From: an uncultured Lachnospiraceae bacterium
GTDB lineage: Bacteria; Bacillota; Clostridia; Lachnospirales; Lachnospiraceae
Length of the DNA: 64,000 nt
Assembly: GCA_900549995.1 (NCBI GenBank)
Contig: URQQ01000014.1
Span: forward strand, 15,083 to 79,082
Reading direction: 5' to 3'
The notes beneath the pieces were generated by a model. That model searched no databases. It was not told where the DNA came from and was given only the letters and a program-made list of their open reading frames with translations. A program made the translations under genes and the position numbers. Shown piece by piece: positions 51,138-61,136 of the stretch (within the stretch, counting starts at the first letter, position 1; every line of letters starts with the position of its first letter).

Positions 51138-52199
51138 ATGATGAAAAGGGATCAGACGAAAGAGGTAAGAATCGGCAGTTGTGTTATCGGAGGAGGCAAT
51201 CCGGTTGCCATACAGTCAATGACAAATACAAAGACAGAGGATGTAGCGGCAACCGTTGCCCAGATACAGAAGCTTGAGGCAGCGGGCTGTGATATTATCC
51301 GGTGTGCGGTGCCGACAATGGAAGCGGCAGAGGCGCTCAAAGAGATTAAAAAACAGATTCACATTCCTCTGGTGGCAGATATTCATTTCGACTACAGGCT
51401 TGCGATTGCCGCGATCGAAAATGGTGCGGACAAGATCCGCATTAACCCGGGAAATATCGGGGATGAGTCGCGTGTGAAGGCAGTTGTGGATAAAGCAAAG
51501 GAATATAAAATTCCGATTCGTGTTGGCGTAAACAGCGGATCACTTGAAAAAGAGCTGCTTGAGAAATATAACGGTGTTACTGCAGAAGGTATTGTGGAAA
51601 GTGCGATGGACAAGGTGCATATGATTGAACGCATGGGGTATGACAATCTTGTTGTAAGCATCAAGTCATCGGATGTCCTGATGTGCGTAAAAGCGCATGA
51701 ACTGATCGCGAAGGAATGTCCTTATCCGCTTCACGTGGGAATCACGGAATCCGGAACCGTGCTTTCCGGGAATATCAAGTCTTCGGCAGGGCTTGGAATT
51801 ATTCTGTATCAGGGAATCGGGGATACCATCAGGGTTTCTCTTACGGGGGATCCGCTGGAAGAGATTAAATCGGCAAAACTGATCTTGAAGACTCTGGGAC
51901 TTCGAAAGGGGGGCATTGAGGTTGTTTCCTGCCCGACCTGCGGACGTACGAAGATTGACCTGATCGGGCTTGCGAACCAGGTGGAGAATATGGTGGCAGA
52001 TATTCCGCTTGATGATGTGAAGGTTGCTGTGATGGGATGTGTCGTGAACGGGCCGGGAGAAGCCAGAGAAGCAGACATCGGTATTGCAGGAGGAATCGGC
52101 GAAGGACTGCTGATAAAAAAAGGCCAGGTTATCAAAAAAGTAAAGGAAGAGGAGCTTTTGGATACTTTGCGTCAGGAGCTGCTTTCGTGGGAACAGTGA
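51138..52199 (+). CDS. ispG: 4-hydroxy-3-methylbut-2-enyl diphosphate synthase (flavodoxin-type)
   Basis: IspG (GcpE) reduces MEcPP to HMBPP in the MEP isoprenoid pathway using a [4Fe-4S] cluster. Cluster ligands are in SCPTCGRTKID and MGCVVNGPGEA; the TIM barrel contains ADIHFDYRLA and IRINPGNIG. The 353-aa length is standard for the short form. ATG 51138 follows GGAGG; two ATGs adjoin. polC begins 15 nt after the stop. Confidence 0.95.
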   Translation: MMKRDQTKEVRIGSCVIGGGNPVAIQSMTNTKTEDVAATVAQIQKLEAAGCDIIRCAVPTMEAAEALKEIKKQIHIPLVADIHFDYRLAIAAIENGADKIRINPGNIGDESRVKAVVDKAKEYKIPIRVGVNSGSLEKELLEKYNGVTAEGIVESAMDKVHMIERMGYDNLVVSIKSSDVLMCVKAHELIAKECPYPLHVGITESGTVLSGNIKSSAGLGIILYQGIGDTIRVSLTGDPLEEIKSAKLILKTLGLRKGGIEVVSCPTCGRTKIDLIGLANQVENMVADIPLDDVKVAVMGCVVNGPGEAREADIGIAGGIGEGLLIKKGQVIKKVKEEELLDTLRQELLSWEQ

Positions 52200-52214
52200 T
52201 AGGAGTCAGAACAA

Positions 52215-55200
52215 ATGAACAAGTTGTTTTTTGAAGTTTTTCCGACATTAGAGGTAGATGACAAACTGAAGATGCTTTTTGAAAGTGTGGAAGTCACGAA
52301 GGTCACGACGACATCTGCGAGGGATTTTATCCGTGTGTATATTGACAGTACACATCTGATACAGAAATCCCGGATATATCAGATGGAACAGATGATTAAG
52401 AAGCAGCTTTTTGCCCGCTGCAGTATGAAGATTGAAATCCGTGAGGAATTCCATCTTTCCAGCCAGTATACACCGGAAAATCTGATGGCAGAATACCGGG
52501 AAAGTATTCTGCTGGAGCTGGGAGAGCGAAGTGTGATTGAGCAGAACATGTTCCGTGGTTCCAAGTATGCGTTTGAAGGCGGCAATACCTTATGCCTTCA
52601 GATGGAGGATACGATCATTGCACAGGGGAAAAGTGAATCAATTGTCGCGCTGTTAGATGGGATTTTTAATGAAAGATGCCACATACCGGTGAAAATCCAG
52701 GTAGAATATGAGAAACCAAAAGAAAGTAATATGCGCCGGAACAACGAGATTCAGCTGAAACAGGCTGTGAACGCCATCGTTGAGATGAACCAGGAGAAGC
52801 AGGCTCAGAGTGCTGCAAAGAAGACAGAGCAGGACGAAAAGAAAGAGGAAAAGGGCAGGGAGAAGAGCAAAGAGAACCAGCAGGGGAAATCTTCCGGCGG
52901 ATTCCAGAAGAAGGAATTCAAGAAAAATGATTATTACCGTGCGAAAAGATCAGATGATCCGAATCTGGTATATGGAAGAGATTTCGATGACAACGCCATT
53001 GAACTTTCCCAGGTCATGGGGGAAATGGGAGAGATTACACTGCGCGGTAAAATTATAAGCCTTGAGACGAGAGAAATCCGTAATGAGAAGACGATTGTCA
53101 TGTTTGCGATCACTGATTTTACCGATACGATCATGGTCAAAATGTTTACCCGGACAGAGCAGCTTGGAGATATACTGGCAGAGGTCAAAAAGGGAGCGTT
53201 TCTGAAGATTAAGGGAGTGACGACCATTGACAAGTTTGACGGTGAGCTGACGATCGGGTCGGTGGTAGGAATTAAGAAGATTCCCGATTTTACGTCGTCA
53301 AGGAATGATACAAGTCCGGAAAAAAGAGTAGAACTCCACTGCCATACCAAAATGAGTGATATGGACGGTGTATCTGAAGTGAAAGACATCGTAAAAAGGG
53401 CACATGACTGGGGGCATAAAGCGATTGCGATTACCGATCACGGGGTAGTACAGGGATTCCCGGATGCCAATCATTACATAGAGACATTGCCGCCGGATGA
53501 TCCGTTTAAGATTATCTATGGAGTGGAAGCATATCTTGTGGATGACCTGACAGAGATTGCGGTCGGGGCAAAGGATGAATCGCTGGACGGCACGTATGTG
53601 GTGTTTGACCTTGAGACGACCGGATTCAGTGCGGTGAAAGACCGGATTATTGAGATTGGTGCTGTAAAAGTAGTGGATGGGAAGATTACAGACAAATTCA
53701 GCAGCTTTGTAAATCCGGGGATTCCGGTGCCGTTTCGCATCACACAGCTGACAAGCATCACAGATGAGATGGTTATGGAAGCACCGGCAATTGACATCGT
53801 GCTTCCGGAGTTCCTTAAGTTTGTTGGAGATGCGGTGCTGGTGGCTCATAATGCGGGATTCGATGTCGGATTTATCGAGGAAAACTGTAAGAATCTGAAC
53901 ATCCAGCAGAAGTTCGTATCGGTAGATACCGTGGCGCTTGCGAGAGTGCTGCTTCCGACATTATCGAAGTATAAACTGAATATCGTGGCAAAGGCGCTGA
54001 ACATCTCTCTGGAAAATCACCACCGTGCGGTGGATGATGCAGGGGCTACGGCGGAGATTTTCGTCAAATTTGTCGCCATGTTAAAAGAGCGTAATATTAT
54101 GACGCTGAAAGAAATTAACAGTTTTGGTTCCATGAACCCGGATAATATCAAAAAACTCCCGACGTACCATGCCATCATACTCGCTAAGAATGAGGTCGGA
54201 AGAATCAATCTGTACCGCCTGATTTCACTGTCACATCTTACGTATTATGCGAGAAGGCCGAGGATTCCAAAAAGTGAATTCTCCAAATACCGGGAAGGCC
54301 TGATTCTTGGAAGTGCCTGTGAGGCTGGAGAGTTATACCGGGCGCTGCTTGATAATAAGTCCGATGAATCGATTGCCAGAATTGTGGATTATTATGATTA
54401 TCTTGAAATTCAGCCTCTTGGCAATAACCAGTTCATGATTGAGAGCGAAAAGATAGAAAATGTGAACTCCAAAGAAGATATCATGAAGATAAATAAAAGG
54501 ATTGTAAAGCTTGGCGAAGAATTTAAAAAGCCGGTGGTTGCAACCTGTGACGTACATTTTCTGGATCCGGATTCCGAGGTTTACAGAAGAATTATTATGG
54601 CGGGCAAAGGGTTCGGGGATGCGGACGACCAGGCACCGCTCTACCTTCGTACAACGGAGGAGATGATGGAGGAATTTGCCTATCTTGGTTCTGCAAAGGC
54701 AAGGGAAATCGTGATCGAAAATACGAATAAGATCGCGGATATGATTGAGAAAATTATGCCGGTGCGCCCGGATAAATGTCCTCCCGTGATCGAGGACTCT
54801 GATAAGACGCTTCGAAAGATCTGTTATGATACTGCGCACAGTATGTATGGGGAGAAACTTCCGGAAGTGGTTACCGAACGTCTGGAAAGGGAATTGAATT
54901 CTATTATTTCCAATGGATTCGCCGTTATGTATATAATTGCACAGAAGCTTGTTTGGAAATCCAATGAAGATGGCTATCTGGTTGGTTCGAGGGGATCTGT
55001 CGGGTCTTCATTCGTGGCAACCATGGCCGGAATTACGGAAGTAAATCCTCTGAGTCCGCATTATTACTGTACGAAATGCCATTACAGTGATTTTGAGTCA
55101 GAGGAAGTCAGGGCTTATGCCGGGGGCTGCGGAATGGATATGCCGGATAAAATCTGTCCCGAATGCGGGGCGCAGCTTGTGAAGGATGGGTTCGACATTC

Positions 55201-56714
55201 CTTTTGAAACATTCCTTGGATTTAAGGGGAATAAGGAGCCGGATATTGACCTGAACTTCTCAGGGGATTACCAGAGTAATGCCCATAAGTATACGGAAAT
55301 TATCTTTGGTGACGGACAGACTTACCGTGCCGGAACAATCGGTACACTGGCAGATAAGACAGCCTATGGTTTCGTAAAGAACTATTATGATGAACGGGGA
55401 AGCGGAAAGCGTAAATGTGAAATTGAACGGATTGTCACAGGGTGCACCGGAGTCAGAAGAAGTACCGGACAGCATCCCGGGGGAATTATTGTTCTTCCGC
55501 ATGGGGAGGATATCAACTCCTTTACACCGGTACAGCATCCGGCCAATGATATGACAACCGATATTGTAACGACACATTTTGACTATCATTCCATTGACCA
55601 TAACTTGTTAAAACTTGATATTCTCGGCCATGATGATCCGACCATGATTAAGATGCTGGAGGAACTGATTTCTTCTGACGCGATGGAGAATGAATATGAT
55701 CCGGTGGAGCATCCGTTTAATGCCACGAAGATTCCGCTGGACGACCCGGGCGTCATGTCATTGTTTGCAAATACAAAAGCGCTTGGAATTGTGCCGGATG
55801 ATATCGATGGATGCCCGGTCGGGTGTCTTGGGATACCGGAGTTTGGAACGGATTTTGTTATCCAGATGGTTGTGGATACAAAACCGAAAACACTTTCGGA
55901 TCTGATCAGGATTTCCGGACTTTCCCATGGTACGGATGTATGGCTGAACAATGCGCAGACATTGATTGCGGAAGGAAAAGCGACGATTTCATCAGCGATC
56001 TGTACACGAGACGATATTATGACCTTCCTCATCAATCAGGGAATGGACAGTGAGCAGTCCTTTACAATCATGGAAAGCGTCCGTAAGGGAAAAGGATTGA
56101 AGCCGGAGTGGGAGGAGGCTATGTTAGAAGCCGGTATCCCCGACTGGTATATATGGTCATGTAAAAAGATCAAATACATGTTCCCGAAGGCCCATGCTGC
56201 AGCATATGTCATGATGGCATACCGTATCGCTTACTGTAAAGTAAACTATCCATTGGCATATTATGCGGCGTATTTCAGTATCCGTGCCTCGGCCTTCTCA
56301 TACGAGCTGATGTGTCAGGGGAGAGAAAAACTGGAATATTATATCCGTGACTATAAAAAACGCTCCGATTCATTGAGCAAAAAAGATCAGGATACGCTGA
56401 AAGATATGAAGATCGTACAGGAAATGTACGCAAGGGGATTCGAATTTATTCCGCTTGATATCTACAGTGCCAAGGCGACGAAATTCCAGATCATCGATGG
56501 AAAACTGATGCCGCCGTTGTCCACCATTGAAGGAATGGGGGATAAGGCCGCAGAAGCTGTGGAAGTGGCTGCAGCAGACGGACCGTATCTGTCGAAAGAC
56601 GATTTCCGCCAGCGGACGAAAGTAAGTAAGACGGTCATCGACCTGATGGCAGACTTGGGAATGTTTGGTGATCTGCCGGAGACAAACCAGCTTTCACTGT
56701 TCGATTTCGCATAG
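52215..56714 (+). CDS. polC: DNA polymerase III, PolC-type alpha subunit
   Basis: PolC is the replicative polymerase of low-GC Gram-positives. The 1499-aa protein has an OB domain (about 270-350), a PHP domain starting at VELHCHTKMSDMDG (about 373), an inserted 3'-5' exonuclease (VVFDLETTGFSAVKDRIIEIG, about 463), a zinc-binding stretch (CTKCHYSDF...CPECGAQL) and polymerase aspartates in PDIDLNFSG (about 1010). It ends DLPETNQLSLFDFA, a clamp-binding tail. The ATG has AGGAGT upstream. Confidence 0.97.
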   Translation: MNKLFFEVFPTLEVDDKLKMLFESVEVTKVTTTSARDFIRVYIDSTHLIQKSRIYQMEQMIKKQLFARCSMKIEIREEFHLSSQYTPENLMAEYRESILLELGERSVIEQNMFRGSKYAFEGGNTLCLQMEDTIIAQGKSESIVALLDGIFNERCHIPVKIQVEYEKPKESNMRRNNEIQLKQAVNAIVEMNQEKQAQSAAKKTEQDEKKEEKGREKSKENQQGKSSGGFQKKEFKKNDYYRAKRSDDPNLVYGRDFDDNAIELSQVMGEMGEITLRGKIISLETREIRNEKTIVMFAITDFTDTIMVKMFTRTEQLGDILAEVKKGAFLKIKGVTTIDKFDGELTIGSVVGIKKIPDFTSSRNDTSPEKRVELHCHTKMSDMDGVSEVKDIVKRAHDWGHKAIAITDHGVVQGFPDANHYIETLPPDDPFKIIYGVEAYLVDDLTEIAVGAKDESLDGTYVVFDLETTGFSAVKDRIIEIGAVKVVDGKITDKFSSFVNPGIPVPFRITQLTSITDEMVMEAPAIDIVLPEFLKFVGDAVLVAHNAGFDVGFIEENCKNLNIQQKFVSVDTVALARVLLPTLSKYKLNIVAKALNISLENHHRAVDDAGATAEIFVKFVAMLKERNIMTLKEINSFGSMNPDNIKKLPTYHAIILAKNEVGRINLYRLISLSHLTYYARRPRIPKSEFSKYREGLILGSACEAGELYRALLDNKSDESIARIVDYYDYLEIQPLGNNQFMIESEKIENVNSKEDIMKINKRIVKLGEEFKKPVVATCDVHFLDPDSEVYRRIIMAGKGFGDADDQAPLYLRTTEEMMEEFAYLGSAKAREIVIENTNKIADMIEKIMPVRPDKCPPVIEDSDKTLRKICYDTAHSMYGEKLPEVVTERLERELNSIISNGFAVMYIIAQKLVWKSNEDGYLVGSRGSVGSSFVATMAGITEVNPLSPHYYCTKCHYSDFESEEVRAYAGGCGMDMPDKICPECGAQLVKDGFDIPFETFLGFKGNKEPDIDLNFSGDYQSNAHKYTEIIFGDGQTYRAGTIGTLADKTAYGFVKNYYDERGSGKRKCEIERIVTGCTGVRRSTGQHPGGIIVLPHGEDINSFTPVQHPANDMTTDIVTTHFDYHSIDHNLLKLDILGHDDPTMIKMLEELISSDAMENEYDPVEHPFNATKIPLDDPGVMSLFANTKALGIVPDDIDGCPVGCLGIPEFGTDFVIQMVVDTKPKTLSDLIRISGLSHGTDVWLNNAQTLIAEGKATISSAICTRDDIMTFLINQGMDSEQSFTIMESVRKGKGLKPEWEEAMLEAGIPDWYIWSCKKIKYMFPKAHAAAYVMMAYRIAYCKVNYPLAYYAAYFSIRASAFSYELMCQGREKLEYYIRDYKKRSDSLSKKDQDTLKDMKIVQEMYARGFEFIPLDIYSAKATKFQIIDGKLMPPLSTIEGMGDKAAEAVEVAAADGPYLSKDDFRQRTKVSKTVIDLMADLGMFGDLPETNQLSLFDFA

Positions 56715-56751
56715 TCGGAATGGAAAAGAGTTGTGAGGGATGAATAAAAGG

Positions 56752-56795
56752 AGAGTGTAAGGTCTGTGCAACTAAGAGATTTTACACTCTTTTTG
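56752..56795 (+). terminator. Terminator after polC
   Basis: AGAGTGTAA (56752-56760) and TTACACTCT (56782-56790) followed by TTTTT. Of the 336 bases to the next gene, 56796-56850 shows nothing clear; the rest is the 94-bp element and a promoter. Confidence 0.8.
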
Positions 56796-56850
56796 TACTG
56801 TGATTTTGAAATCAGCCGTGCCATTTCGATTCCGCTGCGCTGCATCTCAA

Positions 56851-56944
56851 TGCGGCTAAACGCCGTATACGCAGAACCATAAAAGAGCCTCTGCAAGCGA
56901 GCTTGCGACGGCTCTTTCATGGTTCTGCGTGCATGGCTGAATAG
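56851..56944 (-). repeat. 94-bp hairpin element, left copy (inverted)
   Basis: Reading on the minus strand: CTATTCAGCCATGCAC, a 19-nt arm, a 20-nt loop holding GCAAGCTCGCTTGC, the opposite arm, and GTATACGGCGTTTAGCCGCA. The arms GCAGAACCATAAAAGAGCC (56871-56889) and GGCTCTTTCATGGTTCTGC (56910-56928) pair at 18 of 19 positions. The same element, with different arms, lies at 62903-62996 in the opposite orientation. Confidence 0.85.
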
Positions 56945-56959
56945 TTTTCAAAGTAACAC

Positions 56960-56988
56960 TTTAATTCGCGAAAGTATTGTGTTATAAT
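56960..56988 (+). promoter_or_regulatory. Promoter of the paaK-ior operon
   Basis: TTTAAT (56960-56965), 17-nt spacer, TATAAT (56983-56988). Confidence 0.5.
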
Positions 56989-57050
56989 AACAGACAGCGA
57001 CACTTGTGGGATGCAGCGTTGGAAAAGAGAAGTAAAAGGAGGAAGCGGCA

Positions 57051-58361
57051 ATGATTTGGGCGAAGGAAGAGACCCTGTCGAGAGCTGAGATAGAAGAGAT
57101 ACAGCTGACACGACTAAAGGAGACGGTTCCATATATATATGAAAAAGTAGCTCCTTACCGTAAAAAAATGGATGAGGCGTTTGTAAAGCCGGAGGATATT
57201 CAGACGCTTGACGATCTGAAAAAATTACCATTTACATATAAAGCAGATTTCCGGGATAATTATCCGATGGGATTATTTGCAGTAGATAAAAAAGAGCTGG
57301 TCAGATTTCATGCGAGTTCGGGGACGACCGGGAAACCTACAGTGGTAGGTTACACGAAAAAAGATCTGGATGTATGGCTGAATAATGTAGCAAGGATCGC
57401 GTGCATGGGAGGGGCTACACCGGATGATGTGGCGCAGATCGCATTTGGATATGGAACATTTACCGGAGCATTGGGACTCCACGGCGGACTGGAGAAACTG
57501 GGGGCATCTGTAATTCCGATGTCTTCCGGAAATACGAACAAACAGATTATGTTCATGCAGGATATGGAGACGTCACTGCTTGTGGCAACGCCGTCTTACG
57601 CACTGCATCTTGGAGAAGAACTGAGAAACAGAGGAATTGATCCTTCGAAAGACCTGAAAATGCATATCGGGCTGTTCGGAGGAGAAGGCATGACGGAGGC
57701 GATGCGCGATGAGATGCACCGTGTCTGGGGAGATCAGTTTATCTGTACACAGAATTATGGAATGAGTGAACTGTGCGGACCTGGAGTATCGGGAGAATGT
57801 ACAGAACTTGTCGGTATGCACATCAATGAGGACTGGTTTATTCCGGAAATCATTGATCCTGAGACGGAAGAGGTGCTTCCGGCCGGGGAACTTGGAGAAC
57901 TTGTCGTGACATGTCTTGGCAAAGAGGCACTTCCGCTTGTGAGATACCGTACGGGAGATCTTACAAGGCTTGATTATACCCCCTGCAAATGTGGGCGGAC
58001 AACGGTAAGGATGGAGAATCTCTCAGGACGGGCAGATGATATGCTTGTGATCCGCGGAGTCAATGTGTTCCCGTCACAGATTGAGGAAGTACTGCTTAAG
58101 ATCGCTGAAATCGGACCGCATTATGAGATACTTGTTGAAAGAAAGAACCGTCTGGATGTCATGACGATTACAGTGGAACTGATTGATGACAGGCTTCTTG
58201 ACAGCTACAGTAAGCTGAGTGAGCTTGAGATGAAGATTAAAAAAGGTCTCAAATCACAGCTCGGCCTCGCGACAAATATCAAGCTTGTGGCACCGCACAC
58301 ATTACAGCGGTTCGAAGGAAAAGCGAAGAGAGTAACAGATCTACGAAAGGATGGTTTATAA
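57051..58361 (+). CDS. Phenylacetate-CoA ligase family protein (PaaK), copy 1
   Basis: A 436-aa AMP-forming ligase that joins an aryl acetate to CoA, or runs in reverse to make ATP. The P-loop-like SSGTTGKPTVVGYT is near residue 90, followed by GYGTFTGALGLH, YGMSELCGPG and the C-terminal FPSQIEEVLL. The neighbouring indolepyruvate oxidoreductase makes aryl-acetyl-CoA, so here the enzyme may release the acid with ATP gain. AAAGGAGG precedes the ATG; iorA begins 3 nt after the stop. Confidence 0.88.
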   Translation: MIWAKEETLSRAEIEEIQLTRLKETVPYIYEKVAPYRKKMDEAFVKPEDIQTLDDLKKLPFTYKADFRDNYPMGLFAVDKKELVRFHASSGTTGKPTVVGYTKKDLDVWLNNVARIACMGGATPDDVAQIAFGYGTFTGALGLHGGLEKLGASVIPMSSGNTNKQIMFMQDMETSLLVATPSYALHLGEELRNRGIDPSKDLKMHIGLFGGEGMTEAMRDEMHRVWGDQFICTQNYGMSELCGPGVSGECTELVGMHINEDWFIPEIIDPETEEVLPAGELGELVVTCLGKEALPLVRYRTGDLTRLDYTPCKCGRTTVRMENLSGRADDMLVIRGVNVFPSQIEEVLLKIAEIGPHYEILVERKNRLDVMTITVELIDDRLLDSYSKLSELEMKIKKGLKSQLGLATNIKLVAPHTLQRFEGKAKRVTDLRKDGL

Positions 58362-58364
58362 AAT

Positions 58365-60113
58365 ATGTCTGAAAATCAAAAAGCGATTATGCTGGGAAAT
58401 GAGGCTATTGCGAGGGGGGCTTATGAGGCAGGTGTGAAAGTATCTGCGGCATACCCGGGAACTCCAAGTACAGAGATCAGCGAATATATTGTACAGTATA
58501 AAGATGATATTTATGCAGAGTGGTCTCCGAATGAGAAAGTGGCGACAGAAGTGGCAATCGGGGCAAGTGTTTCAGGCGTCCGTTCCATGGCCTGTATGAA
58601 GCATGTAGGGTTAAATGTTGCGGCAGATCCGCTGTATACCGTGTCTTACATGGGGGTTAACGGCGGACTTATGGTTGTCGTTGCCGATGATCCGGGATTG
58701 TACAGTTCACAGAATGAGCAGGATACGAGAATGGTTGCAAGGGCAGCACAGGTGCCGGTTCTGGAACCTTCAGACAGCCAGGAAGCGAAAGATTTCGTGA
58801 AAGCGGCTTATGAGATCGGTGAGAAATTCGACCGACCGGTGATCTTGAGAACAACTACAAGGCTGGCACATTCTCAGGGACTGGTTGAGTTATGTGACAG
58901 GGAAAATGTCGAAGACAGGCCGTATGAAAAGAATATTGCGAAGACCGTCATGATGCCGGGGAATGCCAAAGGGCGTCATGTAGAGATCGAAAAAAGGAAT
59001 CTGGAACTTGCGGAGGCAGCAAATGGGCTTGCCATTAATAAAGTTGAGATGAATGATACGAAAATCGGAGTTATTACAAGCGGAATACCGTATCAGTATG
59101 TAAAAGAGGCACTGCCAGAGGCATCTGTTTTAAAACTTGGGATGGTAAATCCTCTGCCAAGAAAGATGATTGAAGAGTTCGCGGCGAAGGTAGACACTCT
59201 CTATATCGTAGAGGAGCTTGACCCTGTCATTGAAGAGCAGGTAAAATCCTGGGGAATCAAAGCTGTAGGAAAAGAGATCTTTACGGTTCAGGGAGAATAC
59301 AGCGCCAATATGATCCGCAAGGCGGTTTTGAACGAAGAACTGGATCTCACAAAGCCGGCGCAGATTCCGAATCGTCCGCCGATCTTATGTCCGGGATGTC
59401 CTCACAGAAGTGTATACTATGTACTGAATAAGCTGAAAATACATGCGGCCGGCGATATTGGCTGTTATACACTTGGTGCGGTTGCGCCTTTAAGTGTTGT
59501 TGATACAACCATCTGTATGGGAGCCAGCATCAGCAGCCTTCATGGGATGGAGAAGGCAAAAGGGAAAGAATATGTGAAGAACTGGGTGGCAGTGATTGGT
59601 GATTCTACCTTTTTACATACCGGAGTCAATTCCCTGATGAACATGATGTACAACAATGCCACAGGAACAGTTATGATTCTGGACAACTCTACAACAGGTA
59701 TGACAGGCCATCAGGATCATGCGGCGACAGGAAAGACACTGCAGGGAGATCCGACATATGCCATTGATATTCCGGCTCTTTGCCGTGCGCTCGGTGTGAA
59801 AAATGTAATCGAAGTGAATGCATTTGATATTGAGACACTTGAAAAAGTTGTAAAAGAAGAGACTGCGAAAGATGAGGTATCTGTAATTATTACAAAATCG
59901 CCTTGCGTCCTTCTTGATAAGTCGAAAAAACCGGTGTACATTGCACATTCGGATAAATGTAAAAAATGCGGCATGTGTATGAAACCTGGTTGTCCGGCGA
60001 TGACGAAGAAAGAAGACGGCACAATTTATATTGATGATACAATGTGTACAGGATGCGGACTGTGTCAGAGCTTATGTAAATTTGATGCGATTGAAAAGGC
60101 AGGTGACAGATAA
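58365..60113 (+). CDS. iorA: Indolepyruvate:ferredoxin oxidoreductase, alpha subunit
   Basis: IorA binds thiamine diphosphate and two [4Fe-4S] clusters and oxidatively decarboxylates aryl pyruvates to aryl-acetyl-CoA, reducing ferredoxin. The 582-aa protein has AAYPGTPSTEI at the start, a CPGCPHR stretch, the TPP-binding GDIGCYTLG and GDSTF...DNSTTGMTG region, and C-terminal cluster motifs CKKCGMCMKPGCP and CTGCGLCQSLCKF. The stop overlaps the iorB start by one base (TAATG). Confidence 0.93.
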   Translation: MSENQKAIMLGNEAIARGAYEAGVKVSAAYPGTPSTEISEYIVQYKDDIYAEWSPNEKVATEVAIGASVSGVRSMACMKHVGLNVAADPLYTVSYMGVNGGLMVVVADDPGLYSSQNEQDTRMVARAAQVPVLEPSDSQEAKDFVKAAYEIGEKFDRPVILRTTTRLAHSQGLVELCDRENVEDRPYEKNIAKTVMMPGNAKGRHVEIEKRNLELAEAANGLAINKVEMNDTKIGVITSGIPYQYVKEALPEASVLKLGMVNPLPRKMIEEFAAKVDTLYIVEELDPVIEEQVKSWGIKAVGKEIFTVQGEYSANMIRKAVLNEELDLTKPAQIPNRPPILCPGCPHRSVYYVLNKLKIHAAGDIGCYTLGAVAPLSVVDTTICMGASISSLHGMEKAKGKEYVKNWVAVIGDSTFLHTGVNSLMNMMYNNATGTVMILDNSTTGMTGHQDHAATGKTLQGDPTYAIDIPALCRALGVKNVIEVNAFDIETLEKVVKEETAKDEVSVIITKSPCVLLDKSKKPVYIAHSDKCKKCGMCMKPGCPAMTKKEDGTIYIDDTMCTGCGLCQSLCKFDAIEKAGDR

Positions 60114-60682
60114 TGGCAACTAGAAATATTATGATTGTAGGTGTCGGCGGACAGGGAACTCTGCTTACGAGCAGAATACTGGGAGGCCTTGCGATTGCAG
60201 GCGGTTATGATGTAAAATTATCTGAGGTTCATGGAATGGCACAGCGGGGAGGAAGTGTTGTCACTTTCGTCAGATATGGTGAAAAAGTGGCAGAACCGAT
60301 CGTGGAAGAAGGGCAGGCAGACGTCATTATCGCATTTGAACGTCTCGAGGCACTGCGCTATGCGAATTTCCTGAAAAAAGACGGCGTGTTGATAGTAAAT
60401 GACTGGAGGATAGATCCGATGCCGGTGGTAATCGGTGCGGCATCCTATCCGGAAAATATCATTGAAGATCTGAAAAAAGACCATACGGTTTATACAGTCA
60501 ACGCGACCGAAGAATCGAAAAAACTTGGCAATCCGAGAGTGTTTAACATGATTGTTCTTGGGATTGCGGCTCAGCATATGGATTTTACAAAAGAGCAGTG
60601 GTATGATGTAATAGAGCGGACAGTACCGCCAAAAACAATCGAAATCAATAAAAAGGCGTTTGATACAGGGTATCAGTTATAG
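60113..60682 (+). CDS. iorB: Indolepyruvate:ferredoxin oxidoreductase, beta subunit
   Basis: The 189-aa gamma-domain-like subunit completes the enzyme with IorA. It has the family GVGGQGTLLTSRILG near the start, SEVHGMAQRGGSVVTFVRYG and VNATEESKKLGNPRVFNM. The start ATG overlaps the iorA stop, so translation is coupled. An ACT-domain gene follows after 9 nt. Confidence 0.93.
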   Translation: MATRNIMIVGVGGQGTLLTSRILGGLAIAGGYDVKLSEVHGMAQRGGSVVTFVRYGEKVAEPIVEEGQADVIIAFERLEALRYANFLKKDGVLIVNDWRIDPMPVVIGAASYPENIIEDLKKDHTVYTVNATEESKKLGNPRVFNMIVLGIAAQHMDFTKEQWYDVIERTVPPKTIEINKKAFDTGYQL

Positions 60683-60691
60683 GAGGTCTTT

Positions 60692-61111
60692 ATGATAAAA
60701 CAGGTATCGGTATTTGTGGAAAACAGGCCGGGAAGTCTTACGGACGTTACATCTGCGTTGACAGAGGCACACGTGAACATCCGTGCAGTGGCATCCTTTG
60801 ATACACCGGAATTTGGAATTCTGCGCATGGTGGTAGATCAGGCGGAAAAGGCGAAAGAGTATCTCACCAGCAAAGGGTTTGTAGTAAGGCTTACGGATGT
60901 GATCGGGGTGGAGCTTGAGGATAAAAAGGGCAACCTGAACCGTATGCTGTCGATTCTGGCAGACAGCGGAATCAATATCAACTACATTTATTCATTTGTA
61001 ATACGCCAGGGTGCTGCACCTGTTATGGTATTTAACACAGATGATTATGAAAAAGCAGCGAAAGTACTCAAAGAAGCAGATGTAAAAGTTGTGGACGAAA
61101 GCGAGTTATAA
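60692..61111 (+). CDS. Tandem ACT-domain protein, copy 1
   Basis: A 139-aa protein of two ACT domains (QVSVFVENRPGSLTDVTSALTE, about 3-65, and GVELEDKKGNLNRMLSILAD, about 71-135). ACT domains bind amino acids; a role in sensing an aromatic amino acid or pyruvate for the operon is inferred. AGGAGG precedes the ATG. It resembles the protein at 62469, so the paaK-ACT unit is duplicated. Confidence 0.85.
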   Translation: MIKQVSVFVENRPGSLTDVTSALTEAHVNIRAVASFDTPEFGILRMVVDQAEKAKEYLTSKGFVVRLTDVIGVELEDKKGNLNRMLSILADSGININYIYSFVIRQGAAPVMVFNTDDYEKAAKVLKEADVKVVDESEL

Positions 61112-61136
61112 ATTTTTAAGAACAGGAGTTAGGCAG

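Noticed and set aside
53298..53849. 183-codon minus-strand frame within polC (also 54333-54839)
   Set aside because: Shadows of the polC coding frame; polC is intact and conserved here.
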